The notes under the pieces were generated by a model. The model was not told the DNA's origin and did no database searches. It saw only the letters and a list, made by a program, of their open reading frames with translations. Positions 1 to 6,433 of a DNA stretch of 9,868 nucleotides are shown here, piece after piece. The stretch is from Ruminococcaceae bacterium UBA3451 (lineage in GTDB: Bacteria; Bacillota; Clostridia; Oscillospirales; Acutalibacteraceae): NCBI GenBank assembly GCA_002378845.1, contig DFRY01000048.1, forward strand, positions 54,615 through 64,482, written 5' to 3'. The translations under genes were made by a program, and so were the position numbers. Each line of letters begins with the position of its first letter. The first letter of the stretch is position 1.

Positions 1-2
1 AC

Positions 3-380
3 CCCGAGCAAATGTTTGTCCTTTCCACCCTGACGCAGGACGGGTTCCCCGATTCCAGGCTGATGGGCAACATCTGCGAAAAAAGTTTAGCCGAAGTATT
101 TTTTACCTGCCGGACCGGCACGCGGAAAATTGAAGAAATGGCGGAAAACCCGAAAGTCAGTGTTTATTTCACTTCCGGCCCGGTTACCGTTTGGCTTTAC
201 GGTACCGCGACCACCACCCGCGATTTGAACGTACGCAAAAAAATTTGGAATGACCGGATGCTGAGCATTTACGGCGAGGGCGTTGAATCGCCGCGCCTTA
301 CGGTAATTCGGTTTTTGCCGCAAAAAATTCGCTTCCGCGGCGAAGCGAAGGAATATATCGAATTTGATCTTGAGTCATAA
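3..380 (+). CDS. Pyridoxamine 5'-phosphate oxidase-fold flavoprotein, 5'-truncated by window edge
   Basis: Partial gene; the frame is open to the left edge, so the true start lies outside. The first ATG (12-14) is probably internal, because related small proteins have about 20 residues before the 'LSTLTQDGFPDSRLMGNI' stretch seen here. This stretch, followed by a TRKIEEMAENPKVSVYF segment (around residues 38-54) and a GPVTVWLYGTATTTRD segment, is the pattern of the single-domain split-barrel family that binds FMN or a related cofactor. Members include general-stress-protein-26-like proteins, and most have no known substrate. The nitroreductase gene starts 18 bp downstream with no terminator between, so the two flavoproteins are probably cotranscribed. 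The family call is good; the substrate is unknown and true pyridoxine-phosphate oxidase activity should not be assumed. Confidence 0.82.
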   Translation, partial: PEQMFVLSTLTQDGFPDSRLMGNICEKSLAEVFFTCRTGTRKIEEMAENPKVSVYFTSGPVTVWLYGTATTTRDLNVRKKIWNDRMLSIYGEGVESPRLTVIRFLPQKIRFRGEAKEYIEFDLES

Positions 381-398
381 CAAGAAAGGGGAATTTCC

Positions 399-914
399 AT
401 GGATTTTTTGGAGCTTGCGAAAAAACGTTATTCTGTTCGAAAATACGACAGCCGGAAGGTGGAACCGGAAAAACGGGAAAAAATTCTGGAGGCAGGCCGA
501 ATTGCCCCTACTGCGGCTAACTTGCAGCCCCAGCGGATTTTAGCAGTTTACTCGGAAGATGGCTTGCTCAGACTGCGAAAAGGCGTGAATTTTTACGGCG
601 CCCCGCTTGCGTTTGTTATCTGCTCCGACCACTCCGTCAGTTGGAAACGACCGCTGGACGGCCGTGATACCGCCGACATTGACGCTTCCATCGTTACCAC
701 CCACATGATGCTGGAAGCGACCGACCTCGGTCTGGGTTCTATTTGGATATGCTACTTTAAACCGGAAATCATTAAAGCGGAATTTCAACTTCCCGACAGT
801 GTGGAGCCCATTAACGTGCTGGGCGTGGGGTATAACGCAGGGGAAGTCAAATCTCCCGACCGCTACAGCACCGAACGCAGTCCGCTGGAAGAAACCGTTA
901 CCTTTATCCCTTAA
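399..914 (+). CDS. Nitroreductase family protein
   Basis: A 171-residue protein matching the short form of the nitroreductase superfamily, homodimeric FMN enzymes that use NAD(P)H to reduce nitro compounds, quinones or unknown substrates in the cytoplasm. Visible family features are the N-terminal FMN-phosphate-binding RYSVRKYDSRKV segment (residues 10-21), the APTAANLQPQ segment (36-45), the GLGSIWICYF segment near the middle and the PINVLGVGYNAGE segment before the C-terminus, which ends with the usual 'R-S-P-L-E-E-T-V' tail. The ATG is preceded by an AAAGGGG ribosome binding site at 8-9 nt spacing. It is the second gene of an operon with the upstream split-barrel flavoprotein and is followed at 935 by a perfect 15-bp terminator stem. 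No heme, iron-sulfur or extra domain is present. The physiological substrate cannot be read from sequence. Confidence 0.9.
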   Translation: MDFLELAKKRYSVRKYDSRKVEPEKREKILEAGRIAPTAANLQPQRILAVYSEDGLLRLRKGVNFYGAPLAFVICSDHSVSWKRPLDGRDTADIDASIVTTHMMLEATDLGLGSIWICYFKPEIIKAEFQLPDSVEPINVLGVGYNAGEVKSPDRYSTERSPLEETVTFIP

Positions 915-934
915 ACAAAACTCAAAATAAATTT

Positions 935-975
935 AAACGGGCTGCCTGAAGTACATCAGGCAGCCCGTTTTTCAC
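935..975 (+). terminator. Bidirectional rho-independent terminator
   Basis: A perfect 15-bp inverted repeat (935-949 and 956-970) encloses a 6-nt loop, and the plus-strand stem runs into five T residues. It sits between the convergent nitroreductase (ends 914) and FAD oxidoreductase (ends 991). On the minus strand the stem is followed by an A/T-rich run, so it probably serves both genes. Confidence 0.9.
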
Positions 976-990
976 AGGAATCTTTCAATT

Positions 991-2085
991 TTACCGTTTC
1001 ATTGACAAAAACGGAGTCAGCCATTTCAGCAGGTCAAAGTTGCTGTCCGACCCGAATACGTGGGTGTTAATGGTTTCAATCAGCTTTACGTTGCTTGCTC
1101 TTGCAATACGGTCAAATCCGTCGTCGTCCAGCTTATCAATAAACTGCCGCAGCGCCAGAGAATGATTATAATTTTCAAACAGATGCTGTACCAAATCTTC
1201 GTACGGAGCCACTTCACAGATTGCCTGCGCGGCATATACGCCGGTCAAAATTGAAGTATACTGTCCAAACCCCAGCCCCGGGGAAATTGCGCCGAAACAG
1301 TTCCCCGCATAGAACAGGTTGCCAATCTGCGGCTTTTGGCAAATTCCCATAACATAATTCCGAACTTCAAAGCGGTCGGTGATTCGAAATCTTTGGTTCA
1401 TGTTCCTTTGGCAAAGGTCAAAAAACAGCTCCCACATTTTATCCAGATCATAAATTTTGGTTTGCGGGTAGTCCGGAAAGGCAATGACCACGTTTGCCTC
1501 CGAACCGGAAAACGGAATCACCCAGGCGTAGCCCTTCGGCAAAATTTCATAATTAAACCATACATGGGGTTCGTCGGTGACAAACGTGCCTTCCACCGTC
1601 GCTCCTTTCAGGGTACAGGTTAAATCACACCGGTAGTTCCCCTGCCGCATAGCGTATTCACCGTCGCCTGTTGCCAGAATTACATGATCGAAATTTTTTA
1701 CGGCTTCTTCACAGGTAAGGGTAGAATGAAAGTGGATTTCACTTTTCACCTGCCGCGCAAGCTGCGATTCAAAGGAATTTTCATGCCTGCCGCGAATATT
1801 TGTATGCCCGATTTTCCCTTCGACCGCACCGGTCTCATTTTTCGAATGAATGACCAGCTTGTTCACTTCGTCAATCGGATGCAGAACAATCCCGTATTTT
1901 TCCGAAAGGGTGTCAAGCGTATCGCCTGACGGCCGGTTCAATACGCTGAACATTGCTTCTGCGTTAACAAAACGGTCGCCGGGGCAGCTTCGTTTTTCAA
2001 AAATTTCGGGAGTAATCCCCGCCTTTTCCAATGTAATCGCACACGAAAGGCCGGATATTCCCGCGCCTAAAATTGCAACACTCAT
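991..2085 (-). CDS. NAD(P)/FAD-dependent oxidoreductase, geranylgeranyl-reductase-like
   Basis: A 364-residue flavoprotein. The N-terminus MSVAILGAGISGLSCAITLEKAG is the dinucleotide-binding GxGxxG strand-loop-helix, and E29 of the following 'PEIFEKR' strand is placed to hold the FAD ribose. A second FAD signature, 'NLFYAGNCFGAISPGLGFGQYTSI', lies near residue 257; in this family the Asp of the usual G-D motif is replaced, here by Asn. The central 'FDHVILATGDGEY' is the ATG motif. This layout is that of the geranylgeranyl reductase/PHBH-like group, which reduces isoprenoid or unknown substrates. The start at 2085 is chosen over the longer frame beginning at 2157 because an AGAGGGG ribosome binding site lies 7 nt upstream, the protein then starts directly with the FAD strand, and the longer form would run into the terminator of the next gene. 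It stands alone, convergent with the nitroreductase. No clear promoter was found. Substrate unknown. Confidence 0.85.
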   Translation of the reverse strand: MSVAILGAGISGLSCAITLEKAGITPEIFEKRSCPGDRFVNAEAMFSVLNRPSGDTLDTLSEKYGIVLHPIDEVNKLVIHSKNETGAVEGKIGHTNIRGRHENSFESQLARQVKSEIHFHSTLTCEEAVKNFDHVILATGDGEYAMRQGNYRCDLTCTLKGATVEGTFVTDEPHVWFNYEILPKGYAWVIPFSGSEANVVIAFPDYPQTKIYDLDKMWELFFDLCQRNMNQRFRITDRFEVRNYVMGICQKPQIGNLFYAGNCFGAISPGLGFGQYTSILTGVYAAQAICEVAPYEDLVQHLFENYNHSLALRQFIDKLDDDGFDRIARASNVKLIETINTHVFGSDSNFDLLKWLTPFLSMKR

Positions 2086-2154
2086 TTTATTCCCCTCTAT
2101 TTCCAGACTTTGTTTTATTATTCCTGTGAAAAGAAGGAAAATACGCCATTCATA

Positions 2155-2187
2155 CAAAAAGAGGAAGCCCGATTACCGGGCTTCCTC
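2155..2187 (-). terminator. Rho-independent terminator of the LytTR/LiaF-like operon
   Basis: An 11-bp GC-rich stem (2161-2171 with 2177-2187, loop ATTAC) begins 13 bp after the stop of the LiaF-like gene. On the minus strand it is followed by five T residues (2156-2160). It separates that operon from the FAD oxidoreductase gene. Confidence 0.9.
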
Positions 2188-2199
2188 CATCTCTATGAT

Positions 2200-2913
2200 T
2201 TATATATAATGAATTTCCACAGATCCCAATTCCACACTGCCGTTCAGGGTCAGGCAAGGCGAATCTTCGGTGGGCCGCGCAATTCTCATATCGTTTTCCA
2301 CGCTGCCAAGGCTGGCGTGAAGGTTGTCGTACACGCGCCAGGTTCTGGGAATAAACAGCTTAATTGAGCCGAATTTGCAGTCAAGCAGCATTTCAGCTCC
2401 TTCCGGGCTAAGCTGCGCCTGGTCAAAAAAGACTTCCAGTGATCCGAAGGAAACAAGGAACTGGCCGCTCTTTACACTGTCGCCGTGAAGGTACTTGCTG
2501 GATGCGCCGAACGATACCTTGGAATAGGGGTTATTGTCATCGATATTTTCGGAAGTATGCTCCATGGATTCAATTCCTCCGTGACCATGGTGTACCCACT
2601 TTTCCCAGTGGTGATTTGGATGAAATATGCAGCTGAACCCAATGCTTGCCAATACGGCAGCAAAAACGAGCAGCCAAAGGCCGATTGGCACGAACCCAAG
2701 CGGTTTTTGATAAATAGGGTAAAGAAATGCAACAGGGAGAAATATACCAAAAAAATTCAGGCGAATCGCACTGTGAATAATAATTGCCACCAGCAAAACA
2801 GTCGCCAGAATGCTTAATATTCCGATTTCTCCGAAGGAACCGAACTGACTGGCAAGGACAAAAATTGCCGCCAGCAAAAAGAAAGAACCCCAAAACCAGT
2901 TTCTATTTTTCAT
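2200..2913 (-). CDS. LiaF-like four-helix membrane protein with histidine-rich linker
   Basis: A 237-residue membrane protein. Hydrophobic segments lie at about residues 7-23, 30-50, 54-68 and 75-97. A histidine-rich linker (98-119) with His at 98, 101, 102, 108, 109, 111 and 119 follows, then a soluble C-terminal domain (130-237) with repeated glycine-turn strands ('SKVSFGASSKYL', 'LVSFGSLEVFF', 'LDCKFGSIKLFI', 'ASLGSVEN', 'LNGSVELGSVEI'). This is the plan of LiaF/YvqF-type proteins: a four-helix N-terminal module plus a cell-wall-antibiotic-response beta domain. In Bacillus, LiaF restrains the LiaRS envelope-stress system. Here there is no LiaS/LiaR pair; the partner is a LytTR protein whose gene overlaps this one by 11 bp. 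The start ATG has an AAAGGAG ribosome binding site 6 nt upstream, inside the end of the LytTR gene. It is probably a membrane sensor or inhibitor of that regulator. Confidence 0.83.
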   Translation of the reverse strand: MKNRNWFWGSFFLLAAIFVLASQFGSFGEIGILSILATVLLVAIIIHSAIRLNFFGIFLPVAFLYPIYQKPLGFVPIGLWLLVFAAVLASIGFSCIFHPNHHWEKWVHHGHGGIESMEHTSENIDDNNPYSKVSFGASSKYLHGDSVKSGQFLVSFGSLEVFFDQAQLSPEGAEMLLDCKFGSIKLFIPRTWRVYDNLHASLGSVENDMRIARPTEDSPCLTLNGSVELGSVEIHYI

Positions 2914-3367
2914 AAGTACTCCTTTCGTTTAAACGCTGCCGCAGTTCCTGATAATAGTACCGCGACACATAGACCTGTTTATGACTGTCAATAAACTGAA
3001 CCAGACTGGATGCCGTCAAATTACGCGTAATGGAATAAACCTGCGTAATGTTTACAATGGTGGATTTTGCCGCCCGAATAAAATGCCGCGGAAGGATCTT
3101 TTCCAATTCATACAGGCGATACTTGATGCGATAAGCATCGTTGGTGGTATGCGCGTAAATATATTCCCCCTCGGTTTCAAAAAACAGCACTTCGTCAAGT
3201 GGAAAGTAAAATTCCTGATTTTGCTTATAAAACGTGATTTTCGAGCCAGTCTGGGACTGTTCCAGAATATACTGGTGTATTTTTTGGATGGTGTCGTCCA
3301 CACGGCCGCAGCGGATCAGCACCTCATCTTCCTCCAAATCATTTACAACTTCGATGCGTATCTTCAC
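2903..3367 (-). CDS. LytTR-domain transcriptional regulator without receiver domain
   Basis: A 154-residue protein. Residues 1-45 are a short lead with no phosphoacceptor receiver domain. Residues 46-150 form the LytTR DNA-binding beta domain: 'FYFPLDEVLFFETEGEYIYAHT', then 'YELEKILPRHFIRAAKSTIVNI', then 'VYVSRYYYQELRQRL', with the conserved F-I-R-A-x-K-S/R-x-x-V-N motif that contacts DNA. The start codon is GTG (3367-3365), fixed by a near-perfect AGGAGGTGAT ribosome binding site 7 nt away. The stop overlaps the LiaF-like ATG by 11 bp, so translation is coupled. LytTR proteins of this size paired with a membrane partner are common in Firmicutes, and the partner often controls the regulator's activity. 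It is probably autoregulated: two direct repeats 21 bp apart lie upstream of its promoter. Confidence 0.9.
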   Translation of the reverse strand: MKIRIEVVNDLEEDEVLIRCGRVDDTIQKIHQYILEQSQTGSKITFYKQNQEFYFPLDEVLFFETEGEYIYAHTTNDAYRIKYRLYELEKILPRHFIRAAKSTIVNITQVYSITRNLTASSLVQFIDSHKQVYVSRYYYQELRQRLNERSTYEK

Positions 3368-3393
3368 CCAATCACCTCCTCAACTCTACGAAC

Positions 3394-3422
3394 ATTATAG
3401 CGCCTTTCCTATTCGGTTGGAA
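3394..3422 (-). promoter_or_regulatory. Promoter of the LytTR/LiaF-like operon
   Basis: On the minus strand a consensus -10 TATAAT (3399-3394) lies 17 bp after a weak -35 TTCCAA (3422-3417). The predicted start near 3387 would leave a leader of about 20 nt containing the strong ribosome binding site. The weak -35 beside a perfect -10 is what an activator-dependent promoter looks like. An inverted repeat CTATTC-N5-GAATAG (3409-3425) covers the -35. Confidence 0.65.
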
Positions 3423-3446
3423 TAGCCGAAAGCCATGTGGTTGCAA

Positions 3447-3479
3447 ATTCCCCGGTAACAGGTAAAGAATCCCGGGTAT
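3447..3479 (-). promoter_or_regulatory. Phased direct repeats, candidate LytTR binding sites
   Basis: Two 12-bp units on the plus strand, ATTCCCCGGTAA (3447-3458) and AATCCCGGGTAT (3468-3479), agree at 9 of 12 positions and are 21 bp apart, two helical turns. LytTR regulators such as AgrA bind paired short direct repeats with this period. The sites lie about 60-90 bp before the predicted transcription start. The bases do not match the published AgrA-type consensus, so the assignment rests on spacing and position. Confidence 0.4.
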
Positions 3480-3522
3480 TACGCAAAAAATCGACAGAGC
3501 AACCGTACTTCCGTTTTTTCTC

Positions 3523-3564
3523 CCATAAAAAAACACACCCGCGAGGCTTTTCACGGATGTGTTT
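3523..3564 (-). terminator. Rho-independent terminator of the DUF4177/small-protein operon
   Basis: A 13-bp stem (3531-3543 with 3552-3564) starts about 33 bp after the stop at 3597. Two positions are A-C mismatches if read on the plus strand but G-U pairs on the minus strand, which shows the direction. On the minus strand the stem runs into seven T residues (3524-3530). Confidence 0.85.
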
Positions 3565-3596
3565 CTTTTTCTCTGCTCTCTGTTCTCTGTTTCCTT

Positions 3597-3911
3597 TTAC
3601 CGACTGGCTATCTTTTCTTTCAGCTCGGCGTATTTTCCCGCGGGAAGAACCGCAGCCATCCCCGAGCCGAAAAATGCAACGTCGTCGATTGCAAACCATT
3701 TGCTCTTTTGCCCGTACTTAAAATCCAATACGGCGTTTGCACCGGCATTGCGCGCTTTCTGCGCCAAATCTCTTTTTACGTCGTTCAGGTTTTTCAGCTG
3801 GGCCCCCAGCTGGAAGCTCATATCACATTCGATTTTCTGCAGCAGCGTCGCATCCGCTTCTGCTCCTTCCACAAAAATGATATCTTCAAAAATTGTGCTG
3901 TAGCCAGGCAC
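3597..3911 (-). CDS. Small conserved-looking protein, weak YbjQ-like resemblance
   Basis: A 104-residue soluble protein with no signal peptide or membrane helix. I do not recognise it firmly. The central 'VKRDLAQKARNAGANAVLDFKYG' resembles the helix-strand unit of YbjQ/UPF0145-type proteins ('A-x-x-x-G-A-N-A-V'), followed by 'FAIDDVAFFGSGMAAVL', which could be a buried strand. The start is GTG (3911-3909), chosen because GAGGTGAT lies 4-5 nt before it; an ATG a little upstream reaches a stop after two codons. It begins 53 bp after the DUF4177 stop with no terminator between, so the two form an operon ending at the terminator near 3523. Small DUF4177 and YbjQ-like proteins often sit together, which mildly supports the resemblance. 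Function unknown. Confidence 0.72.
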   Translation of the reverse strand: MPGYSTIFEDIIFVEGAEADATLLQKIECDMSFQLGAQLKNLNDVKRDLAQKARNAGANAVLDFKYGQKSKWFAIDDVAFFGSGMAAVLPAGKYAELKEKIASR

Positions 3912-3964
3912 AAAATCACCTCATTACTGCATACTCATTACCCATTTATTGGGGTTCGAACCGA

Positions 3965-4156
3965 TTAGATGTCGCGCTGCAGAACGGCGACAAATTCCTG
4001 CCTTGTTCCGCCGATTCCCGGAATATCTGCTGTGGCGCAGGTTACTAACGACCAGCCCTGCTGCGCATAGGAATTTAACGCCTCTTCCAGCTTCTGCGGG
4101 TCAAACTTTCCGGAAAACCATTTGTCTTTCTGTGTTACCACCTTGTACTCTTTCAT
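3965..4156 (-). CDS. DUF4177 domain-containing protein
   Basis: A 63-residue protein that is essentially one DUF4177 domain. It starts 'MKEYKVVTQKDKWFSGKFDPQ', continues with 'LEEALNSYAQQGWSLV' and ends in an 'EFVAVLQRD' strand. The Y-K-V-V, G-x-F and Q-G-W motifs are diagnostic for this small alpha/beta family, whose role is not known. The ATG has an AAGGAGG ribosome binding site 7 nt upstream. It is the first gene of a two-gene operon under a promoter with two identical 13-bp repeats, so its expression is probably controlled tightly. Confidence 0.87.
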   Translation of the reverse strand: MKEYKVVTQKDKWFSGKFDPQKLEEALNSYAQQGWSLVTCATADIPGIGGTRQEFVAVLQRDI

Positions 4157-4178
4157 TGTTATATCCTCCTTATAATAC

Positions 4179-4224
4179 CAATATTTCTAATTTCGATATT
4201 ATTGCAATATTTCTAATCTGTCAA
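4179..4224 (-). promoter_or_regulatory. DUF4177 promoter with two identical 13-bp direct repeats
   Basis: On the minus strand TTGACA (4224-4219) is followed after 17 bp by TAATAT (4201-4196), a good sigma-A promoter. The 13-mer ATTAGAAATATTG occurs twice on the minus strand. One copy (4217-4205) fills most of the spacer between -35 and -10. The other (4191-4179) covers the predicted transcription start region. They are 26 bp apart. The position suggests a repressor operator. Confidence 0.65.
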
Positions 4225-4260
4225 TACACAATTCGAGTTTTTTCGGTATTTTTCTTATTT

Positions 4261-4305
4261 TTTATAAAAAAGAACGGCAGCCCGGTGAAATCCGGACGGC
4301 CGTTC
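4261..4305 (-). terminator. Rho-independent terminator of the aldose-epimerase-like gene
   Basis: A branched hairpin with outer stem 4272-4278/4299-4305 and inner stem 4282-4285/4292-4295 starts 15 bp after the stop at 4321. On the minus strand it is followed by six T residues (4266-4271). Confidence 0.85.
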
Positions 4306-4320
4306 CTATTCAGTTTGAAA

Positions 4321-5199
4321 TTAAAGCAGAGTTACGTCGTAGGATAAAGTCTTGGAAGCGTTCGGCGCAAGGATTTTTACCCCGCGCTTGTTCTCGAAAA
4401 TATCATCCTCATCGTTGCAGGTACTCAGTCCGGTCCAGGGCTCCACCGCAACAAAATCACCGCCGTTTTTGCTCGACCAGACGACAAGGTAATCAAACCC
4501 GGCAAAGTCCACTTTTACCCCTCTGCCGGAAGCCGGATTGTACAGCTTTGCGGAACGCGATTTCAGCTGGTCGAAAATCTGGCAGTCATAGCTGAACCAG
4601 GTACGGTCCAGCGGGAATGTTTTGGAGTTGTTCAAAATCAGCGTACGGTGCTCCATATCCACCAAACCGTTTTTTAACGGACGGGGACAGTTTGCGTATT
4701 CCTTTTGATCAAATTCAACCACGTAATCTTCAAAGGATTCGCCTTCCAACAGCGGGCAGCGGAACGCGGGGTGACCGCCCACAAAAAACGGAAGCGGTTC
4801 GCTGTCTTTATTTATTACAGTAAAAGAAATCGTCAAAGTTTTCCCTTTGAGGGAATATTTCATCTGTAATTCAAAGTCATATGGGAAACGTTCTTTGGTT
4901 TCTGCGTTAGAAACAACGGAAAACGTTGCGGAATCGGCTGTGCTGTCAATTAAGCGGAACTCCTGTTTTCTTACAACGCCGTGGCGTTCCATGTTGCAGG
5001 TTTTGTTTCCGCCAACAATTGCTTTTTTGTCGCGGATGCTGCCTACAATCGGGAACAGGATGGGGGATTGACCGGCCCAGAATGCGGGGTCACCCTGCCA
5101 CAGGTACTGCGTGCCCTCTTTGTCCGATAAAGAGGTAAGTTCCGCCCCAAGGGAGCAAATTTCTGCCGATGCGGATTCGCTTTGGATTTTCTGTTTCAT
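4321..5199 (-). CDS. Aldose 1-epimerase family protein, LacX-type
   Basis: A 292-residue cytoplasmic protein of the aldose 1-epimerase (GalM) superfamily, LacX-like subgroup, which is thought to interconvert sugar anomers. The expected active-site landmarks are present: 'PILFPIVGSI' near residue 46, 'NMERHGVVR' with H73, 'FFVGGHPAFRCPL' with H143 as the likely acid, and 'FVAVEPWTGLS' with E253 as the likely base. The start at 5199 is preferred to the longer frame from 5244 because GGAAGGA lies 7-8 nt upstream and the protein then begins 'MKQKIQSESASAEI', directly with the first strand. It is a single-gene unit with its own terminator. The sugar substrate is unknown; many LacX homologues sit alone, so no pathway can be inferred from context. 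Confidence 0.9.
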   Translation of the reverse strand: MKQKIQSESASAEICSLGAELTSLSDKEGTQYLWQGDPAFWAGQSPILFPIVGSIRDKKAIVGGNKTCNMERHGVVRKQEFRLIDSTADSATFSVVSNAETKERFPYDFELQMKYSLKGKTLTISFTVINKDSEPLPFFVGGHPAFRCPLLEGESFEDYVVEFDQKEYANCPRPLKNGLVDMEHRTLILNNSKTFPLDRTWFSYDCQIFDQLKSRSAKLYNPASGRGVKVDFAGFDYLVVWSSKNGGDFVAVEPWTGLSTCNDEDDIFENKRGVKILAPNASKTLSYDVTLL

Positions 5200-5411
5200 A
5201 AAGACATCCTTCCATTTATAAAGTATATTTGAGGCAAAAGCCAAATGGCTTTGAACCGAATTGACTTCAGGAAAAACGACCGCAGAAGAATAATTCTATT
5301 ATATAACGATTCCTTCCTGTCTTTGTTCTTTTGGCGCGGAATGGAAGGAATATGGAAGCGTTTCGTTGCAGAGCAAAAAGATACCAAACGGTTCCACATC
5401 GGCCGCGGTCT

Positions 5412-5441
5412 GTGGCAGAGCGAGATTGGCTCACATATACT
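5412..5441 (+). promoter_or_regulatory. Candidate promoter of the GH25 lysozyme gene
   Basis: TATACT (5436-5441) is a good -10. GTGGCA (5412-5417), 18 bp upstream, matches the -35 consensus at four of six positions. The predicted leader is about 30 nt and holds the AAGGAG ribosome binding site at 5468. The rest of the 281-bp gap between the divergent epimerase and lysozyme genes holds only a 6-bp hairpin (5237-5252) in the epimerase leader. Confidence 0.4.
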
Positions 5442-5480
5442 GGCATAAGACAGGCCGGACTCAACATAAGGAGAATGAGT

Positions 5481-6386
5481 ATGAACGGGATTGATGTAAG
5501 CAAGCACAACGGAACAGTCGACTGGGCAAAGGTAGACGCTTCCGGTATTGACTTTGCGCTTATTCGTGCAGGGTACGGCAATAATATCAGCCAAAAAGAT
5601 CCAAAATTTGAAGAAAACATGCAGGGAGCGCTTGCGCGCGGGCTGCACACCGGGGTGTACTGGTTCAGCTATGCGGTTTCACCGGACGAAGCAAAAATTG
5701 AAGCAAATGTCTGCAGCCAGATTATTGCGCCATATAAAGGAAAAATCGATTTTCCGATTGCTTTTGACTACGAATACGAAAGCATGAATTATGCCCGGCA
5801 GCACGGCGTAACCCCCACCAATGCACTGATTGACAGCATAGGCCGCGCTTTTCTGGACACCATGAAAGCCAACGGTTGGTTTGTCTGCCTGTACACGAAC
5901 ATCGATTTTATCCGCACAGGGCGGTTTACTGCCGAAACGCTCGCCAAATATGACCTTTGGCTGGCCGATTATTCCGGAGCACCGGACTATTCCTGCGGAT
6001 TGCAGCAAACTGGCAGTACCGGTTCGGTACCGGGCATCAGCGGATATGTGGACACAGACGTGGCATTTAAGGATTATCCGTCCATCATCCGTGCCGGAGG
6101 ATACAACGGCTTTGCTGTTTCACCGAGCACTGCGGTTAACATTGACACCACCATGGACATTTCCTATGCCCATGGCCAGTATTATATTATAAAAACAACT
6201 TCTCCCCTGCCGGTTACGGTAACTGCCGGAACTGGCGGGGTCGTAACCGTGGTTCCCTTCCCCCGCACCGGGAACGACCAGCTGTTCGCACTGGTCGCCA
6301 TTGGGCAGCTAGGGCAGGAAACGGGAATTTATACCTCTGTCACAGGGGAAAGCCCGTTGAAGCGTTTTAAATACCGAATCAAGTAA
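5481..6386 (+). CDS. GH25 family lysozyme (1,4-beta-N-acetylmuramidase) with extra C-terminal domain
   Basis: A 301-residue peptidoglycan hydrolase of glycoside hydrolase family 25, which cleaves MurNAc-GlcNAc bonds. Family features are 'MNGIDVSKHNGTVDW' with D5, 'FALIRAGYG' (26-33), 'GVYWFSYA' (58-65), the catalytic 'FDYEYE' with D96 and E98, 'YTNIDFI' (138-144), 'LWLADYS' (159-165) and 'GSVPGISGYVDTDVAF' (181-196). The catalytic domain ends near residue 205. Residues 215-301 form an unrecognised, Gly/Val/Thr-rich, probably all-beta segment that may bind the wall. The start is 5481 because AAGGAG (5468-5473) sits 7 nt away; the ATG at 5475 would be too close, and the long upstream extension is not protein-like. 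No signal peptide is present, as in phage endolysins, but no phage gene or holin is nearby. It could be a prophage relic or a host autolysin exported by another route. Confidence 0.92.
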   Translation: MNGIDVSKHNGTVDWAKVDASGIDFALIRAGYGNNISQKDPKFEENMQGALARGLHTGVYWFSYAVSPDEAKIEANVCSQIIAPYKGKIDFPIAFDYEYESMNYARQHGVTPTNALIDSIGRAFLDTMKANGWFVCLYTNIDFIRTGRFTAETLAKYDLWLADYSGAPDYSCGLQQTGSTGSVPGISGYVDTDVAFKDYPSIIRAGGYNGFAVSPSTAVNIDTTMDISYAHGQYYIIKTTSPLPVTVTAGTGGVVTVVPFPRTGNDQLFALVAIGQLGQETGIYTSVTGESPLKRFKYRIK

Positions 6387-6396
6387 CACACATTCC

Positions 6397-6433
6397 CGCC
6401 GAGCCCGTTTCACACGGTCTCGGCGTATTTTTT
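6397..6433 (+). terminator. Rho-independent terminator of the lysozyme gene
   Basis: An 11-bp stem with one mismatch (6397-6407 with 6415-6425, loop of 7 nt) starts 11 bp after the stop and runs into seven T residues (6428-6434). Confidence 0.88.

Noticed and set aside
2086..2157. N-terminal extension of the FAD oxidoreductase by 24 residues
   Set aside because: The internal ATG at 2085 has a good ribosome binding site and begins directly with the FAD-binding strand; the extension has neither and abuts the upstream terminator's T-tract.
3372..3699. Open frames of 60-96 codons on both strands between the LytTR gene and the small-protein gene
   Set aside because: They cross a clear terminator and a promoter, have no ribosome binding site, and part of them lies antisense to or in another frame of a supported gene.
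5352..5366. Near-match to a CcpA cre site (ATGGAAGCGTTTCGT)
   Set aside because: It misses a conserved C near the end and lies over 100 bp from either divergent gene start; one imperfect match is not enough.
5331..5480. Fifty-residue N-terminal extension of the GH25 lysozyme
   Set aside because: It is Arg-rich, is not a signal peptide, has no ribosome binding site, and contains the likely promoter. AAGGAG correctly spaced before 5481 fixes the start.
5481..6386. Prophage remnant
   Set aside because: The lysozyme resembles an endolysin, but there is no holin, tail, integrase, attachment site or other phage gene in the window.
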